A stretch of DNA of 52,949 nt from Welwitschia mirabilis (taxonomy: Eukaryota > Gnetophyta > Gnetopsida > Welwitschiales), in the NCBI GenBank assembly GCA_051453625.1, contig JBOZIK010000001.1, positions 188,080,458 to 188,133,406 on the forward strand, written 5' to 3'. Position numbers and translations under genes: made by a program. This document shows, one piece after another, positions 1 through 10,589 of the stretch (position 1 is its first letter; every line of letters begins with the position of its first letter). The notes under the pieces are model-generated. The model was not told the origin of the DNA, did not search any database, and was given only the letters and a program-made list of their open reading frames with translations.

Positions 1-240
1 TTAGAGTGAAGAATTTTATTATGATTTTTTATCCACTAAAATTCCCTCCAAAACTACCACCATGACAATGATGAAGGATGTTTGATTTTTCTCATTTGGG
101 CATACATTTTCTCATGATTTCGTCTTTGCACCTATGGTAAAGATGTGGCTCTATCCATTCATAATCACCTATTCTATGGAGAAAGATTTTCTTTGAATAT
201 AAGTCTAATGTTATGGTGTTTTCATAGAAATAAGATAATT
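1..240 (-). pseudogene. Integrase N-terminal zinc-binding (H2C2) region, partial
   Basis: The minus-strand translation shows a line close to EPHLYHRCKDEIMRK, followed after a stop by HCHGGSFGGNF. This matches the start of gypsy integrase, where the first sub-domain binds zinc through a His-His-Cys-Cys set and is followed by a conserved HxxxxGGHFG turn. Here the Gly-Gly pair and HCH are visible, while internal stops (for example after MPK and after NFSG) make it non-coding. The catalytic DDE core would lie left of the window. It follows directly from the RNase H remnant on the same strand, as expected for Ty3/gypsy pol. Confidence 0.75.
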
Positions 241-244
241 AATT

Positions 245-880
245 ATGTTAACATACTAAGAAGAAGGATCAGTAGAAGATATGGCAAAACATTATTCATC
301 CAAAAATGAATCATCAATCATAAGATCATCAAGAGAAGAAGAAGTACATGATAACTAATTTGCTATACTGTTATGCCTTCCTACTTTATCAATGATGGTA
401 AGATTAAATTCTTACAAGAGGAGGATCCGTCTAATAAGTCTAGCACTAGAATATTTCTTGGTCATAAGGTATCTAATAGATGCATGANNNNNNNNNNNNN
501 NNNNNNNNNNNNNNNNNNNNNNNNNNNNNNNNNNNNNNNNNNNTTAATACTAGTATAATTTGATTGAGCTTTAGATAAAGTTTTGTTACAATGAAATATA
601 AATTTAAAATCATTTTCATACTTTTATCTAAGAACCCCATACATCATAATATTACTAGCATCCCATATTAAATCAAAATCTTTATTATAATTAGGTCCTA
701 TTACAATAGGTATGAAAGAGATTTTACCTTTAAGTCTTTCGAAAATAGCTTGACAAGATTAATTGCATTCAAATTTAGCTTCTTTTTCAAGTAATAAGCA
801 AAGGGATTTATAACTTTTTTTACATTTATTGAAGGAGTTAAGTTTTTAATGATATTTTTCAAGGTTTATTCTAATTTATT
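245..880 (-). pseudogene. RNase H domain of the Athila-type pol, degraded
   Basis: The minus strand gives ISFIPIVIGPNYNKDFDLIW and DASNIMMYGVL, then KTLSKAQSNYTS, and beyond a 56-N gap ASIRYLMTKKYSSARLIRR and LLL*EFNLTIIDK. These are the DAS...AVGAVL, KTL..AQ.NY.TTEKE and KPRLIRW.LLLQEFD blocks of gypsy RNase H. The Asp of the DAS block, one of the metal-binding acidic residues, is kept. Stops interrupt it (after VLR, and before EFNL), and an N run removes the stretch carrying the second acidic residue. It sits between RT and the integrase zinc finger, the usual position. No working enzyme can be encoded. Confidence 0.8.
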
Positions 881-949
881 TATTATAAATGTGGCGATCT
901 AAGATAATGTAATTATTAACTAGAAAAAAGCTTTTCTTCAAACTCAAAT

Positions 950-1500
950 GTAGGTTACTCTCAATGCATCTATCAAAGAATTTATCTATCTTTTTAAGAT
1001 TTGTTTAGAGTTTTCACCATAGATTGAGAAGTCATCCATAAAAATTTTAATTTAATCCTCTAACATATCAGAAAAGGTACTTATCATTGCACATTGAAAA
1101 GTAATAAGATCATTACAAACTCCAAAAGGCATGTGTTTAAAGGCAAATATTCCAAAACATAAAGTAAAAGTTATTTTAGCTTGATCCTCACTANNNNNNN
1201 NNNNNNNNNNNNNNNNNNNNNNNNNNNNNNNNNNNNNNNNNNNNNNNNNNNNNNNNNNNNNNNNNNNNNNNNNNNNNNNNNNNNNNNNNNNNNGCTATAC
1301 AAACTTGATTATAACCACTATACCCATTAAGAAAGTAGTAAAAGATACATCCTTGAATTCTATTAAGTATCTGATCAATAAAAAATAAAGGATAGTGGTC
1401 TTTATTTGATACTTTGTTTAGCTTTCTAAAATTAATATACATTCTCCATTTCCCATCTTTCTTATATACCACCATCAAAGGGCTAATCCACTCACTATCA
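950..1500 (-). pseudogene. Reverse transcriptase domain of the Athila-type pol, degraded
   Basis: The minus strand at 1294-1478 reads VVYKKDGKWRMYINFRKLNK, then KDHYPLFFIDQILNRI and FLNGYSGYNQV. These are the finger and palm blocks of Ty3/gypsy RT. Below a 100-N gap, near 1020-1080, follows FMDDFSIYG, the catalytic F-x-DD box with both aspartates present. The first palm aspartate, normally in FLDGYSGYNQ, is Asn here (FLNGYSGYNQ), and in-frame stops precede the FMDD box, so the enzyme is dead. A 100-N gap separates the two blocks. Family assignment to gypsy RT is firm; the lineage is less so. Confidence 0.9.
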
Positions 1501-2170
1501 AATATGGAATAAATAATTCTATCATCTATTAATTTAAGGATTTCATCTTTTACAACTTATTTAAGCATTGCATTTAGCCTACATTGGGGTTGTCTAATAG
1601 GTTTTGCATTATTTTCAAGGTAAATTTTATGTTAAATAGTTAAAGTAAAAATGGCTATGAAATCTATGTAATTCTAAGTAAACACTTTTACCTTAATATT
1701 CAAAAATGATATTACAATTTATTCTTGTTAATGGGAGATATTCTCATTTATTATTAATGGTTTATTCTGATCATTATACAGAAAGATATATTTCAGTCCA
1801 CTTGATAAAGGTTTCAGATTTAATTTCAGATTTTTAGGTTATGTTAATTTTTTAATCAAAGTTGACTATTGTCTTAGACGTTTGTCTAGACAACTAAGCT
1901 AGGTGACCTTTCTCAAAATATAAAATCTTGGTTGTTTTCAAATTTTTGACTTCTTTACAGATTTTAGTTTTAGTTTCTTCACTCTTCTAATTAAAACACT
2001 TAGTACCTAAATGCTTATTGATCATCATTGAAAGATTTCAAGTTTTATACTTCAAATGAATCATCATACAAGGTAGGCTCATGAAGCATTAATCATCTCT
2101 CTTCAAGTGGATGATGTTGTAAAAATAGTTTTGGCTTAATTTATTCTTTAACATTTAATTCATTGCCTAA
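1501..2170 (-). other. Linker between protease and RT of the Athila-type element
   Basis: This is the stretch between the RT finger block and the protease end on the minus strand. In this lineage a poorly conserved spacer of about this size is expected. I see no recognisable motif and many stops on both strands. Confidence 0.4.
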
Positions 2171-2520
2171 ATTCTTTTTAGTAGTAAAAAACTCTAATGG
2201 TAAACTTTTTATTTCCTAAGTGACATTCCATTATTCTAGTACTTGTATCAATAATATAATGGGCTAATGCATAAAATGCTCTACCTAAAAGTAGTGGATA
2301 ACCTCCATTATGCTTAACTTTAATCATAACTACATCTATTAGATAAAACGCTTTCTCAATTTGAATCACCAAATTTTTTATTATTCCTAAAGGTACTTCC
2401 CTGATGTATCCTCCAATTCTAAGATAATACATGTTAGCTAAATTCTACTTTCCAAAAAAATTCATTGACAAATGTGTAAAGGCATAATATTAACACTCAC
2501 TCCTATATTAATTAAAGATT
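2170..2520 (-). pseudogene. Retroviral-type aspartic protease domain, catalytic Asp lost
   Basis: The minus strand encodes NIGVSVNIMPLHIC, followed after a stop by PLGIIKNLVIQIEK and PLLLGRAFYALAHYIID. These correspond to the DLGASVNLMP active-site turn, the PxG(I/V) flap strand and the ILGRPFLAT..ALID strand of plant retroelement proteases, which cut Gag-Pol into mature proteins. The catalytic Asp of D-L-G-A-S is replaced by Asn (codon AAT), a G-to-A type change, so the protease would be inactive even without the stops. The C-terminal 84 codons (2178-2432) are still open. The domain lies between gag and RT, as expected. Confidence 0.85.
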
Positions 2521-3049
2521 TCTTTATTTTTTTATTTCCTTTTAATATGATACTAATTATAGATTGGGCTAGGAAGACTTTACTAGGTATGTCTCATTTT
2601 TGTTTCCTCCTACTTAGTTCTTTTTACAACTTAGAATATTTAGGATTTTCTTACAAGAGCTTCCAAAATGGTAAATTTGTACTTACATCTTATATTAAGG
2701 CTTTAAGATAATTATCAAAGGTATGATTAGTATTTAATCTATCAAGCCAAGGAGTGGCAGGTTTCTTACCTTTATCTTAAGAAGAATTTTTCTTATGAAA
2801 TTTATCATTTAAAGGAGAATGAAAAGTATGATTTTCGAAGTTTTCAATATCCTATTCGTCTTTAGCANNNNNNNNNNNNNNNNNNNNNNNNNNNNNNNNN
2901 NNNNNNNNNNNNNNNNNNNNNNNNNNNNNNNNNNNNNNNNNNNNNNNNNNNNNNNNNNNNNNNNNNNAATTTATCATTTAAAGGAGAAGGAAAAGTATGA
3001 TTTTCGAAGTTTTCAATATCCTATTCGTCTTTAGCATTCTTATCATCTA

Positions 3050-4720
3050 GAGAAGCTAAATCCTCATGGATAGGAGGTATTATTTCATTTCCACTTATTA
3101 TCACAACCTTACAATATTTTTTTTTACTTTATTAGGGTTTGGTAAAGTTTGTGTTATAAGTGATCCTTATGGTCTTTGATTTTCAAGTGTATTTTATTGA
3201 AGAAAATTAACAAGAATTTCAATGTTTAATTTGCCTTCTCTTGAGATTTTCTTAATTCATTAATAAAATTTCTAAGTGGATCATTTTGATTTTGAGAATT
3301 TGACATGCTTCTTTGATAATTTGAATTACTTGATTGAAATTTTGAATTATTTATTTGAAAGTTAGCATTCTAAAATCTACTTCTAAATGGTTAAAATTTT
3401 GGAAGATTTGCTTGAAAGTTCTTGAACTTGTTCTCAAAAGATTGAAAATTAGGTTATTCATTCATCCTAGGTTGAAATTAAATTTGATTTNNNNNNNNNN
3501 NNNNNNNNNNNNNNNNNNNNNNNNNNNNNNNNNNNNNNNNNNNNNNNNNNNNNNNNNNNNNNNNNNNNNNNNNNNNNNNNNNNNNNNNNNCATTTTCACT
3601 TATTATCACAACCTTACAATCTTTTTTTTACTTTATTAGGGTTTGGTAAAGGTTGTGTTACAAGTGATCCTTATGGTCTTTGATTTTTGAGTGTATTTTG
3701 TTGAAGAAATTTAACAAGAATTTCAATGTTTGAATTTGCCTTCTCTTGAGATTTTCTTAATTCATCAATGAAATTTCTAAGTGGATCATTTTGATTTTGA
3801 TAATTTGATGTGCTTGTTTGACAATTTGAATTACTTGATTGAAATTTTAAATTATTTATTTGAAAGTTAGCATTCTGAAATCTACTTCTAAATGGTTAAA
3901 ATGTTGGAATATTTGCTTGAAAGTTCTTGAACTTGTTATCAAAAGATTGAAAATTAGGTTATTCATTCATCCTAGGTTGAAATTAATTTTGATTTTTGTT
4001 TTGATTTCTAAAGTTTAAGGACTTTTGGTTGAATGCACATACCTCTTCATAAATATTTTCTTTATAACTTGATAATAAAAAACATTCTTTAGTTAGAAAG
4101 GTATTTTACATAAATCATAAGTTGGAATCACACTCTTTTTGGTTACCACTTTTTCATCTAAAATCATTTTAATGTGCTTTTCTAATGTTGTTGTAAAATC
4201 ATTAATGACATCTTTTGGTTCTTTTTCTATTTTTACTTTCTCCTTTTCTTATTTCAATTTTTTAAGTGTTTTAAGATATATTTAACATAATTCTACTAGT
4301 CCTTCCAATAATTTCCATGCATTTTCTAATGTGAGATTCATCAAATTTCCACCGCATAAAAAATTTACAAGTCATTTGGTTTGACTATTAAGTTCACTAT
4401 AGAAATAATCTACTAATATTCCTCTTGAGTGAATGCATCTATAGGATTAGAATGTATTATAATGAAAAATTATTCATAAGTGGAGGTACAATCTTCATTA
4501 AGTTGTTGAAAATTTATTACCTATTTATTTTTCTCTCTTATTGTTGTTTCACTCATAAATCTTTTTATAAATTCTTCTTAAACTTTATTCCATGTTTTTA
4601 AGCTTTTATGTGAAATAGTTCTTACCCATAATTTTTCTTTTTCTTTTAAAATAATGGAAAAGATATCCATGAAAGTAAAATTACTAATTTGTTAATAACC
4701 ATTTTCAGAAACAAGCACTA
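3050..4720 (-). pseudogene. Gag (capsid) region of the Athila-type element, degraded
   Basis: The minus strand near 4300-4700 reads, through stops, a retrotrans_gag-like domain: a W-x-x-(L/V) and EEFIKRF block, then FYSELNSQTK*LVNFLCGG and NLTLENAWKLLEGLVE, which match the FYNGL...TRQ.ID.A.GG..M.KT..EA..LIE line of plant capsid domains. Toward 3050-3490 there is an Asn/Gln-rich tail (INNSKFQSSNSNYQRS) and a line resembling RPQGSLPSQTLPNP, typical of the end of Athila gag. A 100-N gap at 3491 is flanked by the same ~400 bp twice, so the true gag is shorter than drawn. Many stops and frameshifts are present. Confidence 0.75.
3086..3990. repeat. Duplicated contig overlap around a 100-N gap
   Basis: Sequence 3086-3490 is repeated at 3591-3990 with a few percent differences, with exactly 100 N between. 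Similar smaller overlaps sit at 2799-2867 / 2968-3034 and at 4888-4946 / 5047-5102. This is best read as an unmerged overlap rather than a biological tandem repeat. Confidence 0.8.
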
Positions 4721-5287
4721 ATGTTCGATGTTAATTAGTGCTTATTATCATCTTTTTCATCACTCACATAGGATATGATGCCACATCATATAGATTTCAC
4801 ATTAGCTACTAAATTATCCTAGTAAGCATCCTAGCTAGGATGAGTACTTATGTCATCTGTGTAATTATCTGGATGATGAGGTGTAAGATGGGCTTCATAG
4901 AGATGTTTCTTGTGTCAAATTAGCCTCTTTGATTATAGGATTGCTTNNNNNNNNNNNNNNNNNNNNNNNNNNNNNNNNNNNNNNNNNNNNNNNNNNNNNN
5001 NNNNNNNNNNNNNNNNNNNNNNNNNNNNNNNNNNNNNNNNNNNNNNCTTCATAGAGATGTTTCTTATGTCGAATTAGTCTCTTTGATTATAGGATTGCTT
5101 CTTTAGATAGGAAGTATTGTAATTTGCTTTAAATGCTATCAAATGTAATGAAGATTTCATCTTTTCATGATATTTACTTTAGATCTTCATTAACATTAAA
5201 ACTCAGCATAAACATATCTAATGTTCTACAAAACTACTCAAAATACTCAATTAAATACATACAATTTAGTAACGTAGCACATCTTTT

Positions 5288-6110
5288 TCATGATTATTAT
5301 CTCTTCATATTCCTACATTCTCTTACTATATATAGGACTTTTTTTTCCTTTTATATGTATATTTTTGAGAAATCCTCTATTATCAAATCTTAGGAAATTT
5401 GAAATTGAGAGCTTAAAAAGATTAGATTCTTAGAATCCTTAAAAGTCTTAAAGTCTTCATAAGTTTACAATTCTTACATCTAATTTTGAGTATGGTCTTA
5501 TTTAATTCTTACATCTTCATATGGTCTTATTTAATTCTTGCATTTTTGTATAGTCTTATTTAGTTTTTTCATCTTTGTATTATCCTTTANNNNNNNNNNN
5601 NNNNNNNNNNNNNNNNNNNNNNNNNNNNNNNNNNNNNNNNNNNNNNNNNNNNNNNNNNNNNNNNNNNNNNNNNNNNNNNNNNNNNNNNNATCTTTTTCAT
5701 GATTATTATTTGAAAAAATAAGAAATTACTAGTACAATGAAAAATTATATGATGATCAAGAAAAGTAATGATTAGGGGTAATGGAATCTTTACCATCTTC
5801 TTTTCATCTCTTCATATCCTTATATCTCTTCATATTCCTACATTTTCTTACTATATATAGGACCTTTTTTTTCCTTTTATATGTATATTTTTAAGAAATC
5901 CTCTATTATTAGATCTTAGGAAATTTGAAATTGCGAGCTTAAAAAGATTAGAGTCTTACAATCCTTAAAAGTCTTAAAGTCTTCATAAGTTTACAATTCT
6001 TACATCTAATTTTGGGTGTGGTCTTATTTAATTCTTACATCTTCATATGGTCTTATTTAATTCTTGCATTTTTGTATAGTCTTATTTGGTTTTTTCATCT
6101 TTGTATGATC
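5288..6110. repeat. Duplicated overlap with an indel of about 110 bp, LTR-C
   Basis: The TATA-containing stretch 5288-5589 recurs at 5690-6110 across a 100-N gap. The right copy carries about 110 bp, including the AAATTACTAGTAC segment, that the left copy lacks. The missing segment is bounded by a short TATCTCTTCATAT-like repeat, which suggests loss between direct repeats. Confidence 0.75.
5852..5861 (+). promoter_or_regulatory. TATA box of LTR-C
   Basis: TATATATAGG lies in a block (CATTTTCTTACTATATATAG) that aligns with the TATA region of LTR-A (38,182-38,193) and LTR-B (34,599-34,608; 26,005-26,014). The duplicated left copy has the same box at 5327-5336. It probably marks the LTR RNA polymerase II promoter. 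Confidence 0.65.
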
Positions 6111-6175
6111 CTCTATTTTTGTATCTTTGTATGATCTTAGTTAATTCATGCATATTTATATGGTTTTATTCATAC
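6010..6175 (+). repeat. Degenerate 28-37 bp tandem repeat in the LTR leader
   Basis: Downstream of the TATA box a phrase like TGGTCTTATTTAATTCTTAC recurs about five to six times with variable ends (TCTTCATA, TTTTTGTATA, TCTTTGTATGA). A related set follows the TATA box of LTR-B at 26,130-26,240 and 34,735-34,830. It lies where R/U5 would be. Confidence 0.6.
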
Positions 6176-6424
6176 ATCTATTTCAAGATTTAATTATATG
6201 TTTATTTTACCACTTTCTTGATAAATTATTAGATTTGAGTAGTATTGCTAGTTATGAGTACTGATTTTTATTATTTTCTTAGTAGATATTTTGAAAGTTT
6301 AATGTGATTGCCATCCAAAGTTTACTCTTGTTAAGAATTTGAGTTTTGATGATGTATCTTGATTTTACATCTTCTTATGATATATTTGATTACATATCTT
6401 ATAGAAATGAAAATTTCAAAAATC

Positions 6425-6595
6425 ACCAAAGAAGGCAGTGAAATGTAAGAACCCACAGTTCACCAAATAAGGCACTGAGATTAATAGAATCATAGATCAT
6501 GGAATGAGGTAGTGAAGTATGAGAAATTCACAAATCACTAAATGAGGTAGTGGACCCCATAAATCATCAAACGAGGTAGTGGAGGAAAATAAAAT
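6425..6595 (+). repeat. Cluster of CACTAAATGAGGTAGTG-type hairpin motifs, LTR-C
   Basis: Five copies of a motif close to ATCACTAAATGAGGTAGTG are spaced 25-45 bp apart. Each has a 4-5 bp dyad (TCACT...AGTGA) around an AAATGAGG-like centre. The same motif is clustered at the matching place in both LTR-A copies (16,795-16,990 and 38,700-38,850). Confidence 0.7.
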
Positions 6596-7091
6596 ATGAA
6601 ACTTTTATTGAAAAACTAGTTATTTTTATTTTATTTCCATAATTTCTTCACTTCAAAATCTTGATTTTTTCTTATCTATTTTGAAACTTGGAATTTTCAA
6701 CCTTTATCTTACCTTATCTCATCATCCTAGGAGCTAAGAAATTTTCATCATTCTCACTTCATATTCTTATGTGAACAGGTGGAAAAACTAGAGCTTCTTC
6801 AAAGATAATTATCAATGAGGGCATACTAAAGTGGAGATTATTCTTTCTAGTTTATGTTTTGAAATTATATTGGAGTGATAAAATTATGGATCTTCAATAT
6901 CTTGCTGTTGTAATTATTTTATGATCTTTAAAATACTTGAAACTCAAATTATGTATATATCTTCCTAAAACTGCAATAGAAAATATGATAATTTATCTTT
7001 TTGAAATTTTCTTACCAAACTTTCATATTTTAATCTTTAATATAACTTGTTTTTCTTATTAGATAAATAGATTAAATATAAATAGAATTTT

Positions 7092-7096
7092 TTTTT

Positions 7097-7163
<67 letters not shown>
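7092..7163 (+). repeat. (TG)n microsatellite running into a gap
   Basis: A T run is followed by about 30 TG units and then 80 N. The true array length is unknown because the assembly stops in it. Confidence 0.95.
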
Positions 7164-7751
7164 NNNNNNNNNNNNNNNNNNNNNNNNNNNNNNNNNNNNN
7201 NNNNNNNNNNNNNNNNNNNNNNNNNNNNNNNNNNNNNNNNNNNATAGGATTGTGTCAGGTTAATTAGGTAAAAATTTTGTACTAGCTACCACCTCATCAT
7301 TTTCTTGTAGTATGTTACTTTGTATAACATAAAGACAAGTAACATTTAATTATAGGAAATGGTCATGGAGGAGAATAACCACATGAGAATAATATGAAAA
7401 AGCATTATTATAAAGTGTAATTATTAGCTATCATGCAAATTCTTATAGTATATTAACATGATGTTATATGAAGAAATGGAATGCTAGTTTAAAGAAGGAA
7501 GGATGTTTAAAGTAAAGAAAGAAAATATATTATAAATGGTGTATTAAATTTAAGAATTAAAACTAATGAAAAGAGAGATCATGTAAAAGGAAGTAAAAGG
7601 GCCCATAGTAATAAGAAGATACTATTATTTAAAAGAGCATTACCGTTTAGCTAACCAACTCCCACACCTTTAAAATTTAATGAATATTTAAAATGCCAAA
7701 GTGGATGTTAAATTTTAAAGGAAAAAGTTTATTAAGAAGGTATCCACATGA

Positions 7752-7850
7752 TATTTATTTTTATTTAATATAACAACATTTTAAAGTAAGACTGCCCACA
7801 TTAGATTTATTTTTATTTAATAACATAACATTTTAAAGTAAGGTAAAATG
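7752..7850 (+). repeat. Short tandem duplication in the 3' part of LTR-C
   Basis: A stretch ending in AACATTTTAAAGTAAG, preceded by TTTATTTTTATTTAATA, occurs twice in a row, with a weaker third echo near 7980. It is non-coding. The rest of 7244-8950 is LTR sequence without any recognisable gene. Confidence 0.65.
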
Positions 7851-8939
7851 TCTATGTGAGGTGGATAAAGGCAGAGTTGAACAACATTAAAGAAGTGGAG
7901 GTTGAAGGGTCCACATGATGTGAAAAAAGATAGATTTAAATGACATAAAAAAGGTCAAGTTTGAAGGACATTTATTACATAATAACATAACATTAAAAAT
8001 AAAATGTGTCTTTTATGTAGATCATTTCAGAATTAAAATCTTGAACCATCCTCTTGAGATGCTAGTTTTTTTACCATTTCACTGACTAAGGGTCCATGTT
8101 TAGAAAAGGAAGCACTGTAATTTTATAACCACCACATTTTCTTTTTATTATGATGCTTAACATTTAAAAAGGATGAATGTGTATTTCATGTGAATCATCT
8201 CCTAGAAACCAAATCCTGAATCACTCTCTTGACCCTCTTGTTAAATAAAACTAATAATCATAGGTAGAACTTCAATAAATAAATTAATTACAATTGTGTG
8301 CATATTGAAAGTTATACTTCGATCAGAGCACCTCAACCCCACTTGATTAAGATGGTCATATTATTTCTATAACTATCACCTTTAAAATATTTTCTCTTAA
8401 TTTAATAAATAATAATACATTATCTTTAATTTGATTAACCCATCTTTATAGAATAAGATATAATTTAATAAGGGTATTTAATACATTGATTAATCTTCTT
8501 GAAAAATTAATGGGGTTGGATACCATTCAAGATTATTTAGAAATATAATTAGTATAACCATACCGATTACTTAAAATGTGGTCCACTTATAATAATTCTA
8601 TGATAAACTATTAATATTATTTGTAAATGTATGGTTCTCGTCATTCCTTATAATTATCCCTTAATTTTTATTATTTTTATTTCACTAAGTAAATTTTGAA
8701 GTACTCTTATTATTATAGATCATACTCTTTTAAAATCGTGCTATGTTGAGTGCCCTTTTAAGTATTTAATCTTAAGAACCTTGACTTCCATATTACTTGC
8801 TAATTAGTGGATATCTCTAAGAAAAAATATTTGATCTTTCTTCTATAAAACTTCCTAAATAACTTAAGTAATTATTTAATATTTTAATTAAATTTGGGTC
8901 TTTTAAAAATTATATCATAGCATCAATTTGAAGTTTTTT

Positions 8940-9030
8940 AACTAGTCTCACATTTTGATATCAGAGAATCATATAGAATATTTTAAGTTAATAAAGAAAG
9001 TATTACATTTTGGTATTATAGTATCATATA
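8940..9030 (+). other. Duplicated LTR end and primer-binding-site junction
   Basis: TCACATTTTGATATCAGAGA at 8948 and TTACATTTTGGTATTATAG at 9003 are two versions of the same junction, about 55 bp apart. Both are followed by ATCATATA. TGGTATCAGAG is complementary to the 3' end of plant initiator methionine tRNA and is the usual PBS of plant LTR retrotransposons. Confidence 0.6.
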
Positions 9031-9063
9031 ATGATTTTGGCTATAGAAATTTTAAATTTATAG

Positions 9064-9573
9064 NNNNNNNNNNNNNNNNNNNNNNNNNNNNNNNNNNNNN
9101 NNNNNNNNNNNNNNNNNNNNNNNNNNNNNNNNNNNNNNNNNNNNNNNNNNNNNNNNNNNNNNNNNNNNNNNNNNNNNNNNNNNNNNNNNNNNNNNNNNNN
9201 NNNNNNNNNNNNNNNNNNNNNNNNNNNNNNNNNNNNNNNNNNNNNNNNNNNNNNNNNNNNNNNNNNNNNNNNNNNNNNNNNNNNNNNNNNNNNNNNNNNN
9301 NNNNNNNNNNNNNNNNNNNNNNNNNNNNNNNNNNNNNNNNNNNNNNNNNNNNNNNNNNNNNNNNNNNNNNNNNNNNNNNNNNNNNNNNNNNNNNNNNNNN
9401 NNNNNNNNNNNNNNNNNNNNNNNNNNNNNNNNNNNNNNNNNNNNNNNNNNNNNNNNNNNNNNNNNNNNNNNNNNNNNNNNNNNNNNNNNNNNNNNNNNNN
9501 NNNNNNNNNNNNNNNNNNNNNNNNNNNNNNNNNNNNNNNNNNNNNNNNNNNNNNNNNNNNNNNNNNNNNNNNN
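9064..9573. other. Assembly gap, 510 N
   Basis: Unknown sequence. It separates the PBS of LTR-C from the 3' side of copia-1, so the junction of these two elements is not visible. Confidence 0.99.
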
Positions 9574-9969
9574 TTTTTGCATAAAACTCTTTGACAACTA
9601 GATCTAAAATGCCCTGATCTAACTATATAATCATGTCCCATACGATCCAAGAAAAGTATGCTACTAGTTAATATTTCCTCTATTTATGAAAGTCAAATGT
9701 TCTTTCTATAATGATTGAGTTTCTTATCCATGTTTTATAACATTTTGTAGCTACCTCATAGTAGAACTAATGTTTATCTTAAGGTCTTTATGGCTTTATT
9801 ACTAGTACCTAAACTCTTAAGTCACCAGTGACTTTCTTCTCACCATTTTTTAAAAAATATATGGAAACATAAAAAGAAATGAACTGAAATTCAAAAGAAT
9901 CACTAAAAATATGTACCTATGAGAAAAATAACAACTATTTATACTAGTTGTGAACATGTCTATTAAATG

Positions 9970-10400
9970 CAAGATGTCTTTGTAAAGAAATATAAAAGAA
10001 TCAGCCTTGAGAATTGCTCTAAGAGGAACAACTATTGAGTGGAAGATTGAAAATGAAAAATGATGGTTAATTTTCTAACTAAAAAGGGTTAAAACCCTAG
10101 GTTTTTAGCATTTTTTTTATTTCCATGATAGAAATTAAAATACTTCTACTTGCTAAAAGATGTCTAAAACATGAGAAGTAGACATCTACTTTATTAAATA
10201 TGTTTACTATTAATGATTTTATAGGTAGTTTACCATATTATAAAGATTTCTACCTATTCAAAGATGTCTATTTCAAAATATTAAAAAAGAGCACTTGATC
10301 TGCAAAGATGTTTGAAAACTTAAAGACACTTGCTTGATAGACATATATAAATTTGAAGATGTCTCTTCAATAGATGTCTATAAAACTAAAGATGCCTATC
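9970..10400. repeat. Cluster of AGATGTCT / AGACATCT octamers
   Basis: About nine exact or one-mismatch copies of AGATGTCT or its reverse complement AGACATCT lie in 430 bp, for example near 9971, 10,147, 10,177, 10,263, 10,355 and 10,372. They sit in the presumed 3' LTR, where copia elements often carry repeated enhancer-like boxes. Confidence 0.65.
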
Positions 10401-10404
10401 CTAA

Positions 10405-10432
10405 AAAAAAAAGAAAGAAAGAAAGAAACTTT
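10405..10432 (+). repeat. Poly(A) followed by (GAAA)n
   Basis: Simple repeat: ten A, then about five GAAA units, inside the presumed copia-1 LTR. Confidence 0.9.
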
Positions 10433-10496
10433 TAAATATTCTATGATTAATATCAAGTTAATAATATTGCTTTAAAAAAGTAAAGCAATTTGCACA

Positions 10497-10516
10497 AAAT
10501 TTATTTTTCCCCCAAT
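10497..10516 (-). other. Polypurine tract of copia-1
   Basis: On the minus strand GATATTGGGGGAAAAATAAA follows the end of RNase H by about 100 bp. A purine run with five G just before the 3' LTR is the expected plus-strand primer site. Confidence 0.6.
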
Positions 10517-10589
10517 ATCTAACTCTAAACTTAAGTCATAGGATATCATAAGTAGAGTTAATATTTGAATGATATTATTTAATGATTTA

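Larger units (their letters stand above)
1..5100 (-). mobile_element. Decayed Ty3/gypsy retrotransposon, Athila-type
   Basis: Reading the minus strand from high to low coordinates gives gag, aspartic protease, reverse transcriptase, RNase H and the integrase zinc-binding region, which is the Ty3/gypsy order. RT carries FMDDFSIYG and a KDH-PL-FIDQ-L stretch, wording typical of the Athila lineage. All domains are broken by stops and frameshifts, and the protease active site is lost. The element runs off the left edge within integrase. Its 5' LTR should lie beyond 5.1 kb, but I cannot identify it there because a plus-strand LTR occupies that position. The lineage call rests on motif wording recognised by eye; Tat or another non-chromovirus lineage is the alternative. 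Confidence 0.8.
5270..8952 (+). mobile_element. Plus-strand LTR (LTR-C), solo or 5' LTR of a decayed element
   Basis: This block shares the promoter segment and the downstream order with the LTRs of elements A and B further right. That order is a G/A-rich stretch with AAAATAAGAAGTTACTA-like sequence, a TATA box (ACTATATATAGGAC), a T-rich leader, a set of CACTAAATGAGG-type repeats, and a 3' end TCACA followed by a primer-binding-site-like TTTTGATATCAGAG. The left end is not resolved. Correcting for one 80-N gap and one duplicated overlap, the LTR would be about 3 kb. There is no coding similarity inside it. The expected internal region after the PBS falls in a 510-N gap, so solo and full-length status cannot be told apart. 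Confidence 0.7.
9574..10496 (-). mobile_element. Probable 3' LTR of copia-1
   Basis: This non-coding stretch lies immediately 3' of the copia-1 polypurine tract on the minus strand, where the 3' LTR belongs. It carries a cluster of AGATGTCT/AGACATCT octamers, two of which also appear in the region expected to be the 5' LTR (43,180-43,260). LTR ends are not resolved. Confidence 0.5.

Noticed and set aside
6425-6595. CRISPR-like array of short repeats
   Set aside because: Repeats are degenerate, spacing is irregular, the setting is a plant LTR and there are no cas genes.
8955-9650. Open frames of about 180-209 codons
   Set aside because: They exist only because the 510-N gap contains no stop codons; the known flanking codons show no motif.
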